From an uncultured Oscillospiraceae bacterium (GTDB lineage Bacteria > Bacillota > Clostridia > Oscillospirales > Acutalibacteraceae): a DNA stretch of 64,000 nt. Under the pieces are notes generated by a model. That model did no database searches. It worked only from the letters and a program-made list of their open reading frames with translations, and was not told where the DNA came from. Within the stretch, counting starts at the first letter, position 1. Each line of letters starts with the position of its first letter. Shown here in pieces: positions 15,766-25,362 of this stretch. The translations under genes were made by a program, and so were the position numbers. Where the stretch lies: NCBI GenBank assembly GCA_958366985.1, contig CATXDC010000001.1:186001-250000 (forward strand). Reading direction: 5' to 3'.

Positions 15766-16466
15766 TATTGAGCACCGCCTTGTTTTATTTTATTTTTATT
15801 AATATTTTCATCACTGCTCTTCGGTTTACTGAAAAGCAGTTTAAATATAACCTTAAACAGCATTTTTACTGCAAGTACCAATACGGCTCCTAACAGAAAA
15901 ATTGGTCTGAAAGAAATTTTCGTGTGAAATTCAGCTGTACTTACTTCAGCCAAAAAGTCTGGGCTTATATCCGCATCATATTTTTTTACTTTCGCATGGG
16001 AACAAATGAAGCCTAAAGCCGGAAATACATTTGAGGATACTCTGCCGTATTTGATAGCTGTATCAGCCGCATCTCTGCCGGCTACAACTATTGTCAGATA
16101 TAACTCTTCAAAAATAACATGACGGAAAACGCTTCCGAAAAATCCTCCCAAGATACGGGCCGTATCATTTACAAGACCAATAACTCCGGAAACGCCCTCA
16201 TTATCAAGGAAATTTTTAATCGGATTTTTTCCTTTTTCGGCAGGCTTTTCCTCTTTTACCGGTTCCTCTTTAGGAGTTTCAGCCGGTTTCTCTTCTTTTG
16301 GCTTTTTCTTGCCGCTGCCGGGATAAATAGGAATTTCTAAAAATAGATATTTAACTTTCAGGTAGAAATTCTCTCTGTAATCGGCAATCAAACTTACTTT
16401 AATGCTTAATATAACTGCAAGCAGCAGAATAATTGCAAGCAATATGTAAAGAACAATCAAAAGCAC
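15765..16466 (-). CDS. DUF2953 membrane-associated protein (YtfI-like)
   Basis: 233 aa protein with an N-terminal membrane segment (about 2-24), a Lys/Glu/Pro-rich low-complexity stretch (about 52-82) and a C-terminal hydrophobic helix ending near KVIFKLLF. The middle, EELYLTIVVAGRDAADTAIKYG followed by a predicted beta region, is the DUF2953 signature. Its partner GerW follows directly. The frame opens with GTG at 16466 very close to AGGTG; TTG seven bases further on is better spaced, so the start is uncertain by two or three codons. Function is unknown; coupling with GerW suggests a spore or envelope role. Confidence 0.85.
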   Translation of the reverse strand: MLLIVLYILLAIILLLAVILSIKVSLIADYRENFYLKVKYLFLEIPIYPGSGKKKPKEEKPAETPKEEPVKEEKPAEKGKNPIKNFLDNEGVSGVIGLVNDTARILGGFFGSVFRHVIFEELYLTIVVAGRDAADTAIKYGRVSSNVFPALGFICSHAKVKKYDADISPDFLAEVSTAEFHTKISFRPIFLLGAVLVLAVKMLFKVIFKLLFSKPKSSDENINKNKIKQGGAQ

Positions 16467-16482
16467 ACACCTCAGCTTTCAT

Positions 16483-17085
16483 TTATTTCTCCTCAGCGTT
16501 TATATTGTCGCTTTCAATATCTCCATCATCTTTATCGGTATTCTCTTCTTCGATTGCTTTTTCATTATCATCGTGAGGTAATGAGGGAAGTTCATCAAGC
16601 GAAGAAACCGAAAAGCATCTTAAAAATTCATCAGTGGTACCATAGAGCAAAGGTCGGCCAGGCAAATCAAGTCTTCCTTTTTCTTCAAGCAAACCTTTCT
16701 GACAAAGGGTATTTACAACACCTGAACAATCAACTCCTCTTACCTGCTCAACAAAAGCTTTGGTAACCGGCTGATTGTATGCAACAACTGCTAAAACTTC
16801 AAATGCCGCCTGAGAAAGAGGCGCATTTTTCTTAACCTCTAAAACTCTTCTTACATATTCTGAAAAATCACTTCTGGTTATCATTTGGTATTTGTCACCA
16901 AGCTTGATAATTTGAAGTCCGCTTTGTCTGTCATCATACTGAACAGATAAATTGTCAATCAATTTATGTACAGTGTCAGACTCAATTTCAAGAGCCTGAG
17001 CAATTTTTTCAGTTTCAACTGGTTCTCCGCTTGAAAACAAAATTGCTTCAATCGCCGCATTCAGCTTATTTATTTTCAAGTACAA
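16483..17085 (-). CDS. scpB: Segregation and condensation protein B
   Basis: Winged-helix kleisin-interacting subunit of the SMC-ScpA-ScpB condensin that organises and segregates chromosomes. 200 aa with tandem winged-helix domains: AAIEAILFSSGEPVETEKIA near the start, LSQAAFEVLAVVAYNQPVTKA in the middle, and GRPLLYGTTDEFLRCF late, followed by an acidic Asp/Glu/Asn-rich tail. It overlaps scpA by 20 bases, consistent with translational coupling and fixed stoichiometry. Confidence 0.96.
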   Translation of the reverse strand: MYLKINKLNAAIEAILFSSGEPVETEKIAQALEIESDTVHKLIDNLSVQYDDRQSGLQIIKLGDKYQMITRSDFSEYVRRVLEVKKNAPLSQAAFEVLAVVAYNQPVTKAFVEQVRGVDCSGVVNTLCQKGLLEEKGRLDLPGRPLLYGTTDEFLRCFSVSSLDELPSLPHDDNEKAIEEENTDKDDGDIESDNINAEEK

Positions 17086-17803
17086 CTGCCTCCTCGGGTT
17101 TTCTTATAAGCCTTACTTCAGGATTTTCAATATCTCCTGTAACAGATATTCTTTTAGCTTTTACAAGCTCAAGCATTGCAAGAAATGTAGCAACCATTTC
17201 TGACTTTGACTCAGAAGATGTAAAAAAGCTTTTAAAAGTTCCGCTTTTATTTTTCAGCAGTTTTCTCAATACAAAAACTATCTTAGAACCTACTGAAACT
17301 ATTTTATGAGTAACTATTCCTTTAAACACATCTATTGGCGGTGGAAGTCTTCTTTTTCCTTTACCTACTGCACTCAGATAAGCTTTTAAAAGCTCTTCCG
17401 GTTCATGAAGTCGTGTATAGGTATAATCGACTTCAATTTCATCAGGCAAACGTGAAAATGTGTCAAATCCGTCAGTCATCTGTGACAGCTTGCCCGCCAT
17501 AATCTGACAGTCACGGTATTCCAAGAGTTCCCCTGTAAGTTCCTTTTTAAGTTCATCAGCTTCCTCATGAACAGGCAGAAGAGAAACTGTTTTAATGTAA
17601 ACAAGCCTTGCCGCCATTTCTAAAAATTCACTGGCAACCTCCATATTCTCTTCTTCCATTTGTCTGACATAAGAAACATACTGCTCAACTAATTCAAGAA
17701 TAGGTATATCATAAATATTTAACTTATGCTTATTTATCAAATGAAGGAGAAGATCCATGGGACCTTCAAAAACACTCAGTTTATAAGAAATTTTTTCCAT
17801 CAA
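17066..17803 (-). CDS. scpA: Segregation and condensation protein A (kleisin)
   Basis: Kleisin subunit bridging SMC heads. 245 aa. The N-terminal FEGPMDLLLHLINKHKLNIYDIPI is the ScpA hallmark; the C-terminal winged helix (SKSEMVATFLAMLELVKAKRISVT) binds the SMC cap. It precedes and overlaps scpB and follows an M50 protease gene by 3 bases, the conserved Firmicutes order (YpuF-like protease/scpA/scpB). Confidence 0.96.
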   Translation of the reverse strand: MMEKISYKLSVFEGPMDLLLHLINKHKLNIYDIPILELVEQYVSYVRQMEEENMEVASEFLEMAARLVYIKTVSLLPVHEEADELKKELTGELLEYRDCQIMAGKLSQMTDGFDTFSRLPDEIEVDYTYTRLHEPEELLKAYLSAVGKGKRRLPPPIDVFKGIVTHKIVSVGSKIVFVLRKLLKNKSGTFKSFFTSSESKSEMVATFLAMLELVKAKRISVTGDIENPEVRLIRKPEEAVVLENK

Positions 17804-17806
17804 ATA

Positions 17807-18493
17807 TTAGCCTACCAAACGTAAAATAGAGAATATAATGTCATTCATTCCGTTATACACAAAGTTAGAAAGTATCTGCAAGGGTCTTGTTAAGAATCCT
17901 AAAAACAAAAGTACAAAAATCACGAGCATAATCTGACGCTCATATCTCATTATTTTGTAATAATATCTGTCAGGAATTAAAAGCCCAAGGATTCTTGAAC
18001 CATCAAGAGGTGGAATGGGAAGTAAATTGAAGACAGCAAGGTTTATATTAATTACACCTGCTAATTCAAAGAACGTGCTTATTGCAACAGCAGCACTGCC
18101 TGTCAGAAAGACAGCCATAGTATCCCCAATAGCCAAAAATACAAAGGCCATAATGAGATTTGAAACAGGACCGGCAATTGCTGTAATAGCCATACCTTTT
18201 TTGCTGTCTTTAAAATTTCTCGGATTTACAGGTACTGCCTTTGCATAGCCAAAACCAAAAAGCACAATTAAAACAAGACCTGAAATATCTATATGTGCAA
18301 AGGGATTAAGCGTAAGTCTTCCGCTTAATCTTGCGGTGTCATCGCCAAGCTTATGTGCTGCATATGCGTGAGCAAATTCATGTACAGGCATAGTGCAGAA
18401 CACAACAAAAAGTGTTACACAAATACTGATAAAAAAGTTAAGGAAGTTTATCTCTCGACCTGTCAGAAGAGCTGAAACATATTGATAAAGCAT
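17807..18493 (-). CDS. Site-2 protease family (M50) membrane zinc metalloprotease
   Basis: Intramembrane or membrane-embedded metalloprotease of 228 aa. HEFAH (in MPVHEFAHAYAAHKLGDD) gives the HExxH zinc motif and NLLPIPPLDGSRIL supplies the conserved third-ligand NPDG-like region. Four to six hydrophobic segments are visible. The small soluble-domain-free architecture matches the YwhC-type group whose substrates are mostly unknown. It sits 3 bases upstream of scpA, so it is cotranscribed with the condensin genes; a functional link is not established. Confidence 0.92.
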   Translation of the reverse strand: MLYQYVSALLTGREINFLNFFISICVTLFVVFCTMPVHEFAHAYAAHKLGDDTARLSGRLTLNPFAHIDISGLVLIVLFGFGYAKAVPVNPRNFKDSKKGMAITAIAGPVSNLIMAFVFLAIGDTMAVFLTGSAAVAISTFFELAGVININLAVFNLLPIPPLDGSRILGLLIPDRYYYKIMRYERQIMLVIFVLLFLGFLTRPLQILSNFVYNGMNDIIFSILRLVG

Positions 18494-18585
18494 TAAATCG
18501 CTCCTTTAAAATTCTATCGTATACATATGTTATATAGCTTACCGCAAAAGGTAAAAACAGTCAACTAAGAAAATGTAAACATTTT

Positions 18586-19437
18586 TTAACTATCAGCATG
18601 CGCCGAAACCATACGTTCGTTTCCGTTATAATCCAATTTATAAGATACACTCTTTATACGACTGTTTTGTTTGAAAATACTGCAAATTCTTTCTCCCTGA
18701 TTTTCTCCGCATTCGACAATGACGGCACCGTTAATATTGAGCAGAGAAATCCAATGTTCTGATATTACTCTGTAAAAATCGAGGCCATCCTTTCCTCCAT
18801 CAAGAGCCATTCGTGGTTCTTCCAAAACCTCTTTCTGTAAAAAAGGTATAGTATCACTTTCGATATAGGGAGGATTTGAAACTATAAGATCAGGTTTAAG
18901 CATATTTACAGTATTAAAATCTGAAAAAATATCGCCTTCCAAAACGTGTATGTTTTGTGTGTTATTAAGCTGAATATTTTTTCTAAGAAAAAATATTGCG
19001 TCGCTTGATTTTTCAAGAAGATACACGGTACTGTCAGGTCTTTCAGCAGCAATTGAAATACCTATACAGCCGGAACCAGAGCATAAATCAAAAATAACCG
19101 GAGCTTTTTTATCTTTAATAAAATCCAAAGCAGCCTCAACAATCATTTCAGTTTCAGGTCTTGGAATAAGAACTCCTTTACCTACAAAAAATGTTCTTCC
19201 CATAAATTCCCATTGACCAAGAATATACTGTAAAGGTTCTCCAGAAACTCTGCGCTCAGAATATTTTATCATCTCAGCACATTTATCCGCCTCAGCTTCT
19301 TCATCAGTTTTCAAATAATATTGTGTTCTTGTTATGCTGAACACTTTTTCCATCAGGCACATAGCTTCAAACTCTGCGTCCTGTGTTTGAGAAGATAATA
19401 TTTCTACTGTCTTTTTGTATATTTCCCTAAATTTCAT
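18586..19437 (-). CDS. prmC: Release factor glutamine methyltransferase
   Basis: SAM-dependent N5-glutamine methyltransferase that methylates the GGQ loop of peptide release factors. 283 aa with an N-terminal helical substrate-binding domain, the SAM motif FDLCSGSGCIGISIA and catalytic LIVSNPPYIESDTI. The start overlaps the yqhQ stop (TAATG). The yqhQ-prmC pairing is typical of Firmicutes, where prfA often follows; here prfA is absent and a 92-base gap leads to the M50 protease. Confidence 0.95.
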   Translation of the reverse strand: MKFREIYKKTVEILSSQTQDAEFEAMCLMEKVFSITRTQYYLKTDEEAEADKCAEMIKYSERRVSGEPLQYILGQWEFMGRTFFVGKGVLIPRPETEMIVEAALDFIKDKKAPVIFDLCSGSGCIGISIAAERPDSTVYLLEKSSDAIFFLRKNIQLNNTQNIHVLEGDIFSDFNTVNMLKPDLIVSNPPYIESDTIPFLQKEVLEEPRMALDGGKDGLDFYRVISEHWISLLNINGAVIVECGENQGERICSIFKQNSRIKSVSYKLDYNGNERMVSAHADS

Positions 19438-20420
19438 TACCTTATTGCGTCATCCTCAGGATTATCAGTAATAACAGCTTTAAATGCCTCTATACCAACT
19501 TCTATCATATCATCAGTAGGTTCTTTAGTTGTAAGTCTTTGCATCCAAAGTCCGGGAGCAGAAAAAATCTTTACAACTATATTATCGTGCTTACCGGCAT
19601 ATTTAATAAACTCATATCCCAAAGACATTACTATGGGTAAAAGCAAAACCTTGGCGGCAATCCATACAGCACGGTTCTCTCTGATTCCGGGAACAGCAAG
19701 AGCCAGTACAGAAGAAAGAACAATGCTTATGATAAGAATAACAAAAATAAAACTTGTTCCGCATCTCGGATGAAATCTGCTCTGCTTTTTGACATTTTCT
19801 ACTGTCAGTTCGCATCCATTTTCATAGCAGAAAATTGTTTTATGCTCCGCTCCATGATACATAAATACTCGTTTAATATCTTTGGAACATGAGACAACAG
19901 CAATATAAGCAACAAAAATAACCATTCTCATGATGCCCTCAATAAGAGGTCTATAATCAGTTATTGCGCCGGAAGTAAGATTATTTAAAACATCTGCAAC
20001 AAATGCAGGCAGCCAAAAGAAAAGGAAAAATGCCAAGGCAAAACCAAGTACCATTCCTATTGCGGATATTACCGCAATGACTTTTTCATTAAAATGCTCA
20101 GAAAGCCATTTATCAAGCTTTGACATATTCTCAGGATTCTCTTCTTCATCCTCCAGCATCCCGGATTTTTCAGCAGATTCCATAAGACATTTATAGCCGA
20201 TTATCATAGATTCAACAAAAGAAAAAACTCCTCGGATAAACGGCCAGCCTAAAATTTTACAGCGGTCTTTAAAAGATTTAAATGATTTGTATTCAGTTTC
20301 TATTGTACCATCAGGTAATCTTACTGACATTGCGGAACCACGTGGGCCGCGCATCATTATTCCCTCTATCAGCGCCTGACCACCGACAGAGGTTTTATGT
20401 ATTCTGGTTTTCTCACTCAT
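19437..20420 (-). CDS. yqhQ: DUF1385 membrane protein YqhQ
   Basis: Conserved membrane protein of about 327 aa. SVGGQALIEGIMMRGPRG at the start and MYHGAEHKTIFCYENG plus FHPRCGTSFIFVIL in the middle are the DUF1385 hallmarks; four hydrophobic segments are visible. Members are ubiquitous next to prmC and their role is not settled. The frame opens 7 codons earlier, but the ATG at 20420 has GGAGT at 7 bases. It overlaps the histidine-kinase stop by 8 bases (ATGAGTGA), so it is coupled to the two-component operon. Confidence 0.94.
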   Translation of the reverse strand: MSEKTRIHKTSVGGQALIEGIMMRGPRGSAMSVRLPDGTIETEYKSFKSFKDRCKILGWPFIRGVFSFVESMIIGYKCLMESAEKSGMLEDEEENPENMSKLDKWLSEHFNEKVIAVISAIGMVLGFALAFFLFFWLPAFVADVLNNLTSGAITDYRPLIEGIMRMVIFVAYIAVVSCSKDIKRVFMYHGAEHKTIFCYENGCELTVENVKKQSRFHPRCGTSFIFVILIISIVLSSVLALAVPGIRENRAVWIAAKVLLLPIVMSLGYEFIKYAGKHDNIVVKIFSAPGLWMQRLTTKEPTDDMIEVGIEAFKAVITDNPEDDAIR

Positions 20421-21879
20421 TTTCAGTACTCCTTTTATCACTTATAACAATTGGTGTAAGTTCCGTATTTTCAATGGGAAAAGTTATTGTAACAGTTGTT
20501 CCAGTACCAAGTATGCTTGCAATATCAAGTTCTCCGCCATGCAGCTTTACTATTTCATATGCAACAGCCAAACCGATTCCGGCACCCTGTACTGATATAT
20601 TGGATTTAAAAAACTTTTCCTTGACTTTAGGCAAATCTTCCGGAGAAATTCCGCATCCGGTATCACTGATAAGAATATTGATTTTCTTTTCAAGAACCTG
20701 CGCAGAAACACCGACTTTTCCGCCCTGTGATGTATATTTAAAGGCATTATCAAGAATGTTGACAAATACCTGTTTTATTCTGTTGGGATCTCCGTCCATA
20801 GGAGCACACTCTGTGGGAGCTGTATAAATAAGCTCAATTCCATCTTTTGCAGAACGCTCCTTAAAGACAAACACCGCTTCATCAAGCTCGGCGAGGACAT
20901 CGATTCGTTCTTTGTTAAGAGAAAGTCTGCCGTTTTGCAGCCTTGAGAAATCCAAAAGTTCCTCAACCAATTCAGCAAGTCGACCTGATTCATTAATGAT
21001 TATATTCATTCCTCTCTGCATCAAAACAGGATCACTGTTTCCTATCTGAAGCAGTGTCTCTCCCCAGCCCTTAATAGCTGTAAGAGGAGTACGAAGTTCA
21101 TGAGAAATAGTGGAAATGAAATCATTTTTCATCCTGTCGGTTTCGCTTATTTCACGAGCCATGAAATTGATTGTTTCACACAGATCACCTATTTCATCAT
21201 TGTAATAAGTACTGTCTATACGTGCATTTAAATCTCCGTCGGCAATCTTCTTTGCGGTTTCATTAATGCTTTTTACGGGATTAACAATTGATTTAATAAA
21301 GTAAGAACCTGAAAAAGCAACAATGAGCAATGCAAGAGAGAATATTATAATAATCAAAGTAACTATGGCTGTAATCTGCTGATCTATTTCTTCCAGGGAA
21401 ATAATGAATCTTACAGCGCCGCTCTCTGTGTTTCCGACAGATGTAAGCATATAAGATAATGCCATAACATTTTCACCGGACAGCATTTTACCGTACCAAA
21501 TACCATAACCTAAACCTGAAGTATAAGCTTTATCATAATCAGGCATCGGCTCATCAGCACTTGGTTGAAATCCGTTTGAGGAAATAATAGGCTCGCCTGA
21601 AGAATCAATTACCCAAACTTCCATTTTGTCTTTATCTTCAAAATTTTCAACAAAAGTCCTGGCTCCGGTTCTAAAGCGTTCCTCTGTACCGCCAGTGTAA
21701 AGATTAAAGAAAGACCGCACATTATCATTGGCATGGGTTTCTAACGTCATGGCAACGCTTTCATAATAATATGATCTGAGAGCAACAGAAGAGATAATTA
21801 CAGTGATGAAAAATAAAAAGGCTATTATACCAAACGAGCTTATGTACCATCGTCTTGCAATACCTTTAAACTTTCGCAA
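20413..21879 (-). CDS. Sensor histidine kinase with extracytoplasmic domain and HAMP
   Basis: Membrane histidine kinase of 488 aa. TM1 at about 15-35, an extracytoplasmic domain of about 135 residues, TM2 at about 172-197, HAMP at about 198-250, HisKA with ISHELRTPLTAIK (His260 phosphoacceptor), and HATPase with NILDNAFKY (N box), DTGCGIS (G1) and GIGLAVAYEIVKLHGG (G2). Architecture is PhoR/WalK-like but no PAS domain is apparent. The partner response regulator is encoded 35 bases upstream. The signal is unknown; cotranscription with cdaA-cdaR and a lipoprotein suggests an envelope or osmotic cue (inference). Confidence 0.95.
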   Translation of the reverse strand: MRKFKGIARRWYISSFGIIAFLFFITVIISSVALRSYYYESVAMTLETHANDNVRSFFNLYTGGTEERFRTGARTFVENFEDKDKMEVWVIDSSGEPIISSNGFQPSADEPMPDYDKAYTSGLGYGIWYGKMLSGENVMALSYMLTSVGNTESGAVRFIISLEEIDQQITAIVTLIIIIFSLALLIVAFSGSYFIKSIVNPVKSINETAKKIADGDLNARIDSTYYNDEIGDLCETINFMAREISETDRMKNDFISTISHELRTPLTAIKGWGETLLQIGNSDPVLMQRGMNIIINESGRLAELVEELLDFSRLQNGRLSLNKERIDVLAELDEAVFVFKERSAKDGIELIYTAPTECAPMDGDPNRIKQVFVNILDNAFKYTSQGGKVGVSAQVLEKKINILISDTGCGISPEDLPKVKEKFFKSNISVQGAGIGLAVAYEIVKLHGGELDIASILGTGTTVTITFPIENTELTPIVISDKRSTENE

Positions 21880-21914
21880 CTGTCTCCCCTCCGTTTAACT
21901 TTATTTTTACTTTA

Positions 21915-22616
21915 TCATATCATCCATTTATATCCATGGCCCCAAATTGTAACCAAATGCTTTGGCACAGAAGGATCATCCTCCACCTTCATTCTAAGGC
22001 GTCTTATATTAACATCTACTACTTTTTCTTCACCAAAGTATGAATCGCCCCAAACCTTATTGAGAATGTCGGTTCTGCTTAAAGCTGCTTCTGGGTTATG
22101 AAAGAAATATTCAATAATCTGAAATTCAACCTGAGTCAAATCAATAGGTTTGCCTGACTTTTTTAAGGTTCGGCTTCGCAAATCAAGGACAAATTCCCCT
22201 AAAGTTATTATCGTCGGTGAATCACTTTCCTTATTCTCCTTATTCATAATAACTCTGCGATATACAGCATCTACACGAGCCATAAGCTCAGTTGGCGAAA
22301 AAGGTTTTGTTACATAATCATCAGCGCCGACCAGCAAACCTGTAACCTTGTCCATTTCCTGGGTTTTAGCGGTAAGCATGATGATACCTATATTTTTATC
22401 CCTTGAACGGAGCTCTTTGCAAAGTTCCAAACCGTCCATAACAGGCATCATAATATCAAGAAGTGCCATATCTATATTTCCGCCACGTTCTTCATAAATT
22501 CTCAAAGCATCTGCACCGTCAGAAGCCTGAAAAACTGTATAACCAACTCTCTGTAAATTTATTACAATAAATTCACGTATAGCCGCTTCATCTTCAGCTA
22601 CCAAAATATTTTTCAT
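21915..22616 (-). CDS. OmpR/PhoB-family response regulator
   Basis: 233 aa DNA-binding regulator. Receiver domain with acidic pocket AEDE near the start, phosphoacceptor Asp54 in LLDIMMPVMDG, Thr82 and Lys104 (VTKPFS); then a winged helix (about 133-232) with TLGEFVLDLRSRTL and EKVVDVNIRRLRMKVEDDP. The ATG at 22616 with GGAG at 6 bases is preferred to one five codons earlier. It lies between the lipoprotein gene (15 bases) and its histidine kinase. Targets are unknown; it is not obviously PhoP. Confidence 0.95.
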   Translation of the reverse strand: MKNILVAEDEAAIREFIVINLQRVGYTVFQASDGADALRIYEERGGNIDMALLDIMMPVMDGLELCKELRSRDKNIGIIMLTAKTQEMDKVTGLLVGADDYVTKPFSPTELMARVDAVYRRVIMNKENKESDSPTIITLGEFVLDLRSRTLKKSGKPIDLTQVEFQIIEYFFHNPEAALSRTDILNKVWGDSYFGEEKVVDVNIRRLRMKVEDDPSVPKHLVTIWGHGYKWMI

Positions 22617-22631
22617 AATTAGCTCCTTCAT

Positions 22632-24044
22632 TTACTCAATTATTTCAAATTGCTGCTTTATTAAATCAGCGGTAATATTAAACTTTTTAGCGCTTTCAAA
22701 AATTCTCACTGTATAAACCAAATTATGGTTTTCAGCAATTTTTACATCATCATTATATTTATCTTCAGACCAGTCCGCACTGGGAATAGTTGCAATGCTG
22801 AAAAGCTTGTCCCCTATCTTTTGAGATTTATCAATTTCGTAAAAAGTCCATATTCTGTTTTCTACATCGTTTTCAATAGTTATTTTATTAAGCCACTCTG
22901 TTTTGAAATTCAGAATATAGTAATCCGAAGAATTTATTGCCGAATATGCAACAGGAACAAATTTATTATCAGCTGAAAAAGTGCACCATTTAGTCAGAAA
23001 AACACTTGCGGTAGATATATTACTCAGTGTCACTGAATTATTCTCGGAAGTAATTTCTGTCTTAAAAGAATTGCTTGTTGTATAGCTGCCTGTAAGAGGT
23101 ATCTGAAGCGGAGTTTCAATAAGTCCGTCACCGTTAATATCTCTGGACTCGATCCTCGAACTTCTTATGGTAGAAGTTACACTTTGAGTATCAGTATCAA
23201 GCAAAGGCGAATAAAGTCCATTGATTTTACTATCCCAATAGATAATTTCAGTAGACATGGATATATCACCTTTAATTGCATCAACGAAAATCCTATAGGG
23301 TTTATTTTCGGAAGCCGGCTCTAATTTTATGGATGAATATCCAGACACAGTACTATCCATAGTTACTGAACTTACAGAGGCAAAACTGCCATCAGAACGC
23401 ATTGCATAAAGTGTACCAACTTTTTTTACTGTTGTATCAGAAGTTACACTTGAAATAAGGAAAATTTCTTTGCTGCCACTTCCGTCTACATCGAAAATTT
23501 TCATTGCCGAGTACGGTTCATTAAAAATAAGCTGAACTGAATTTATTGTTTTATCTTCAGTAAATCCAATATTATAAATTGAAAGTATGCTGGCAGTTTT
23601 TGTATCAAAAAAGTTCCATGTAATGACAACTTGTACCGAATTGTCATTTTTAACATGTTCAAAACTTACCTGATCAACATTATTACCCAAGCCCTTTAGA
23701 TCAGAAACGATTTGCCATTTATCCGCCGAATAATCTAAAAAAGCCATTCTGACAGTGGTACTTTCGTTTTCGAGTGAATAAAAAATAATCGCTTCGTCAA
23801 CGCCATCACTGTCCAAATCATACATGATACAAGGTGACTGATATTCTCCGGAAATTGGATATTTCAAAACATAGTTTTCTCCTACCGTTGCCTCAAAGCC
23901 CTCAATTAATTTTGAGTTTATTTCACCTGCAATTTTTGGAGGACGCATTAAATTATCTACCGAAGAAAACAAAAAAGTATCACATCCGGACATTAAACAA
24001 ACTAAAACAATTGATATTATCAATGCTGTCAGCTTTTTTAACAT
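22632..24044 (-). CDS. Lipoprotein with FG-GAP/EF-loop-like repeats
   Basis: 470 aa predicted lipoprotein: signal peptide with lipobox LMSGC (Cys21). Three Asp-rich loops, DLDSDGVDE, DVDGSGSKE and DINGDGLIE, are spaced through the middle of the protein and resemble calcium-binding FG-GAP/VCBS beta-propeller blades. I do not recognise a named family. It sits in a run cdaR, this gene, response regulator, histidine kinase, so it may be an extracytoplasmic accessory or sensor for the two-component system. It is preceded by cdaR by 34 bases. Confidence 0.8.
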   Translation of the reverse strand: MLKKLTALIISIVLVCLMSGCDTFLFSSVDNLMRPPKIAGEINSKLIEGFEATVGENYVLKYPISGEYQSPCIMYDLDSDGVDEAIIFYSLENESTTVRMAFLDYSADKWQIVSDLKGLGNNVDQVSFEHVKNDNSVQVVITWNFFDTKTASILSIYNIGFTEDKTINSVQLIFNEPYSAMKIFDVDGSGSKEIFLISSVTSDTTVKKVGTLYAMRSDGSFASVSSVTMDSTVSGYSSIKLEPASENKPYRIFVDAIKGDISMSTEIIYWDSKINGLYSPLLDTDTQSVTSTIRSSRIESRDINGDGLIETPLQIPLTGSYTTSNSFKTEITSENNSVTLSNISTASVFLTKWCTFSADNKFVPVAYSAINSSDYYILNFKTEWLNKITIENDVENRIWTFYEIDKSQKIGDKLFSIATIPSADWSEDKYNDDVKIAENHNLVYTVRIFESAKKFNITADLIKQQFEIIE

Positions 24045-24078
24045 AATCAGTCACCTCCCTTTTAAGAATCAATTTAAT

Positions 24079-25362
24079 TTACTGAGTTTTATTGTTAATG
24101 TTAACAACTATTTTATAGTCACCGTAAGCCCAGCAGGAATTATTGTTTTTGATACTGATATCGATAGGAAATGTCATTACACCTTTAGAAACCTGTACAG
24201 AGCTGACATCGATTGTGCCTACAATATCAGAGTTACTGATTTTGCCAATATCCGCAGAAGGACCTACTAAAACTATATTTTGAGAAAAATTAGACGGGAT
24301 ATCTACAACAATATTCTCTGAAAGATTGCTTACATTAATATTTGAAGAATCAATCTTAAAATTGCCGGTTACCATATCGCTTGCATCCACTGAAACTTCA
24401 AATTTTTCTGTTCCGTCAATAAATTTAACTTCCTTTATATTGGATGCATTAAAAGAAAATTTGTTATTGAGTGCACCTATATCAGAGAAATCGATTGTAC
24501 CCACTGAAATTTTCTCTAATTTATCAATATATGATTCTTCAGCCGCAACTTTCACTGTTGAAGGAGAAATTGAAAAAGGAAGCGGTGAAGTTGTATAGTC
24601 TTTAGGAGTATTTATAAAATCAACAGTTACCGGCAGTTCCTTTACCTTCAAAACCGGAATGGTTACAGTAACAACCATATCATCTTTCACTGAAAGATAA
24701 CGCAATGTACCCTCATATTCATTTACAGGTACAATTTCAGCATTAATAGTAGCTGTTGTAGTAAGGGGCTTATCAACTTGAACTTTAGCGTAAACCTTGC
24801 TTATTTTGTTAATTTCAGTTGCGGGACCGCATATTGTTATATTTTTAGCAGAAAGAATAGGTTCTTCACTTATATAGCCATCAGGTATAAGCTTGTCAGT
24901 GACAATATTGGTTTCAAGCTGATAGGTAGCCTCTTTATAAACATCAAAATAAGCTTCTATATAAGAGGTAGAAATAGAAGTTATTTCAAAATCGGCTGAT
25001 TCATCCTTTGGAACCGCTTTAAGAGAAAGGGTATGCTTACCAGCTGAGTCAACATAATTTGTCTGAGCAGTAACGACAATATCATCAGCTGTAAGAGTAC
25101 CAACTGCATATCTTTTTCCTTTAACAGTTACGGAAACAGTATCTACCGTATCTCCAAACATAGTAAGATTAAACTGCTTTGGAACACTGTTCTCTAAATC
25201 CACATTAATTTTAACATTATCAATTGTCTTTTCTATTTCTGTTCCGGCAGTCATGGAAATAGTAACCCAAATCGCAAAAGCGGCAATCACAGAAAAGAAC
25301 ATAAGAAAACGATCATTGTAAAAAAGATTATGAATATTGATTTTACTTTTCTTTATTTTCAT
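24079..25362 (-). CDS. cdaR: CdaR (YbbR-domain) regulator of diadenylate cyclase
   Basis: Membrane-anchored protein of 427 aa with one N-terminal TM (about 18-37) and repeated YbbR domains outside, seen as recurring segments such as VKINVDLENSVPKQF, VKVNGK-like turns and VPIVNEYEG-type strands. In Firmicutes CdaR binds CdaA and modulates c-di-AMP production. It overlaps cdaA by 20 bases. glmM, the usual third gene of the cluster, is not here; a lipoprotein and two-component genes follow instead. Confidence 0.93.
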   Translation of the reverse strand: MKIKKSKINIHNLFYNDRFLMFFSVIAAFAIWVTISMTAGTEIEKTIDNVKINVDLENSVPKQFNLTMFGDTVDTVSVTVKGKRYAVGTLTADDIVVTAQTNYVDSAGKHTLSLKAVPKDESADFEITSISTSYIEAYFDVYKEATYQLETNIVTDKLIPDGYISEEPILSAKNITICGPATEINKISKVYAKVQVDKPLTTTATINAEIVPVNEYEGTLRYLSVKDDMVVTVTIPVLKVKELPVTVDFINTPKDYTTSPLPFSISPSTVKVAAEESYIDKLEKISVGTIDFSDIGALNNKFSFNASNIKEVKFIDGTEKFEVSVDASDMVTGNFKIDSSNINVSNLSENIVVDIPSNFSQNIVLVGPSADIGKISNSDIVGTIDVSSVQVSKGVMTFPIDISIKNNNSCWAYGDYKIVVNINNKTQ

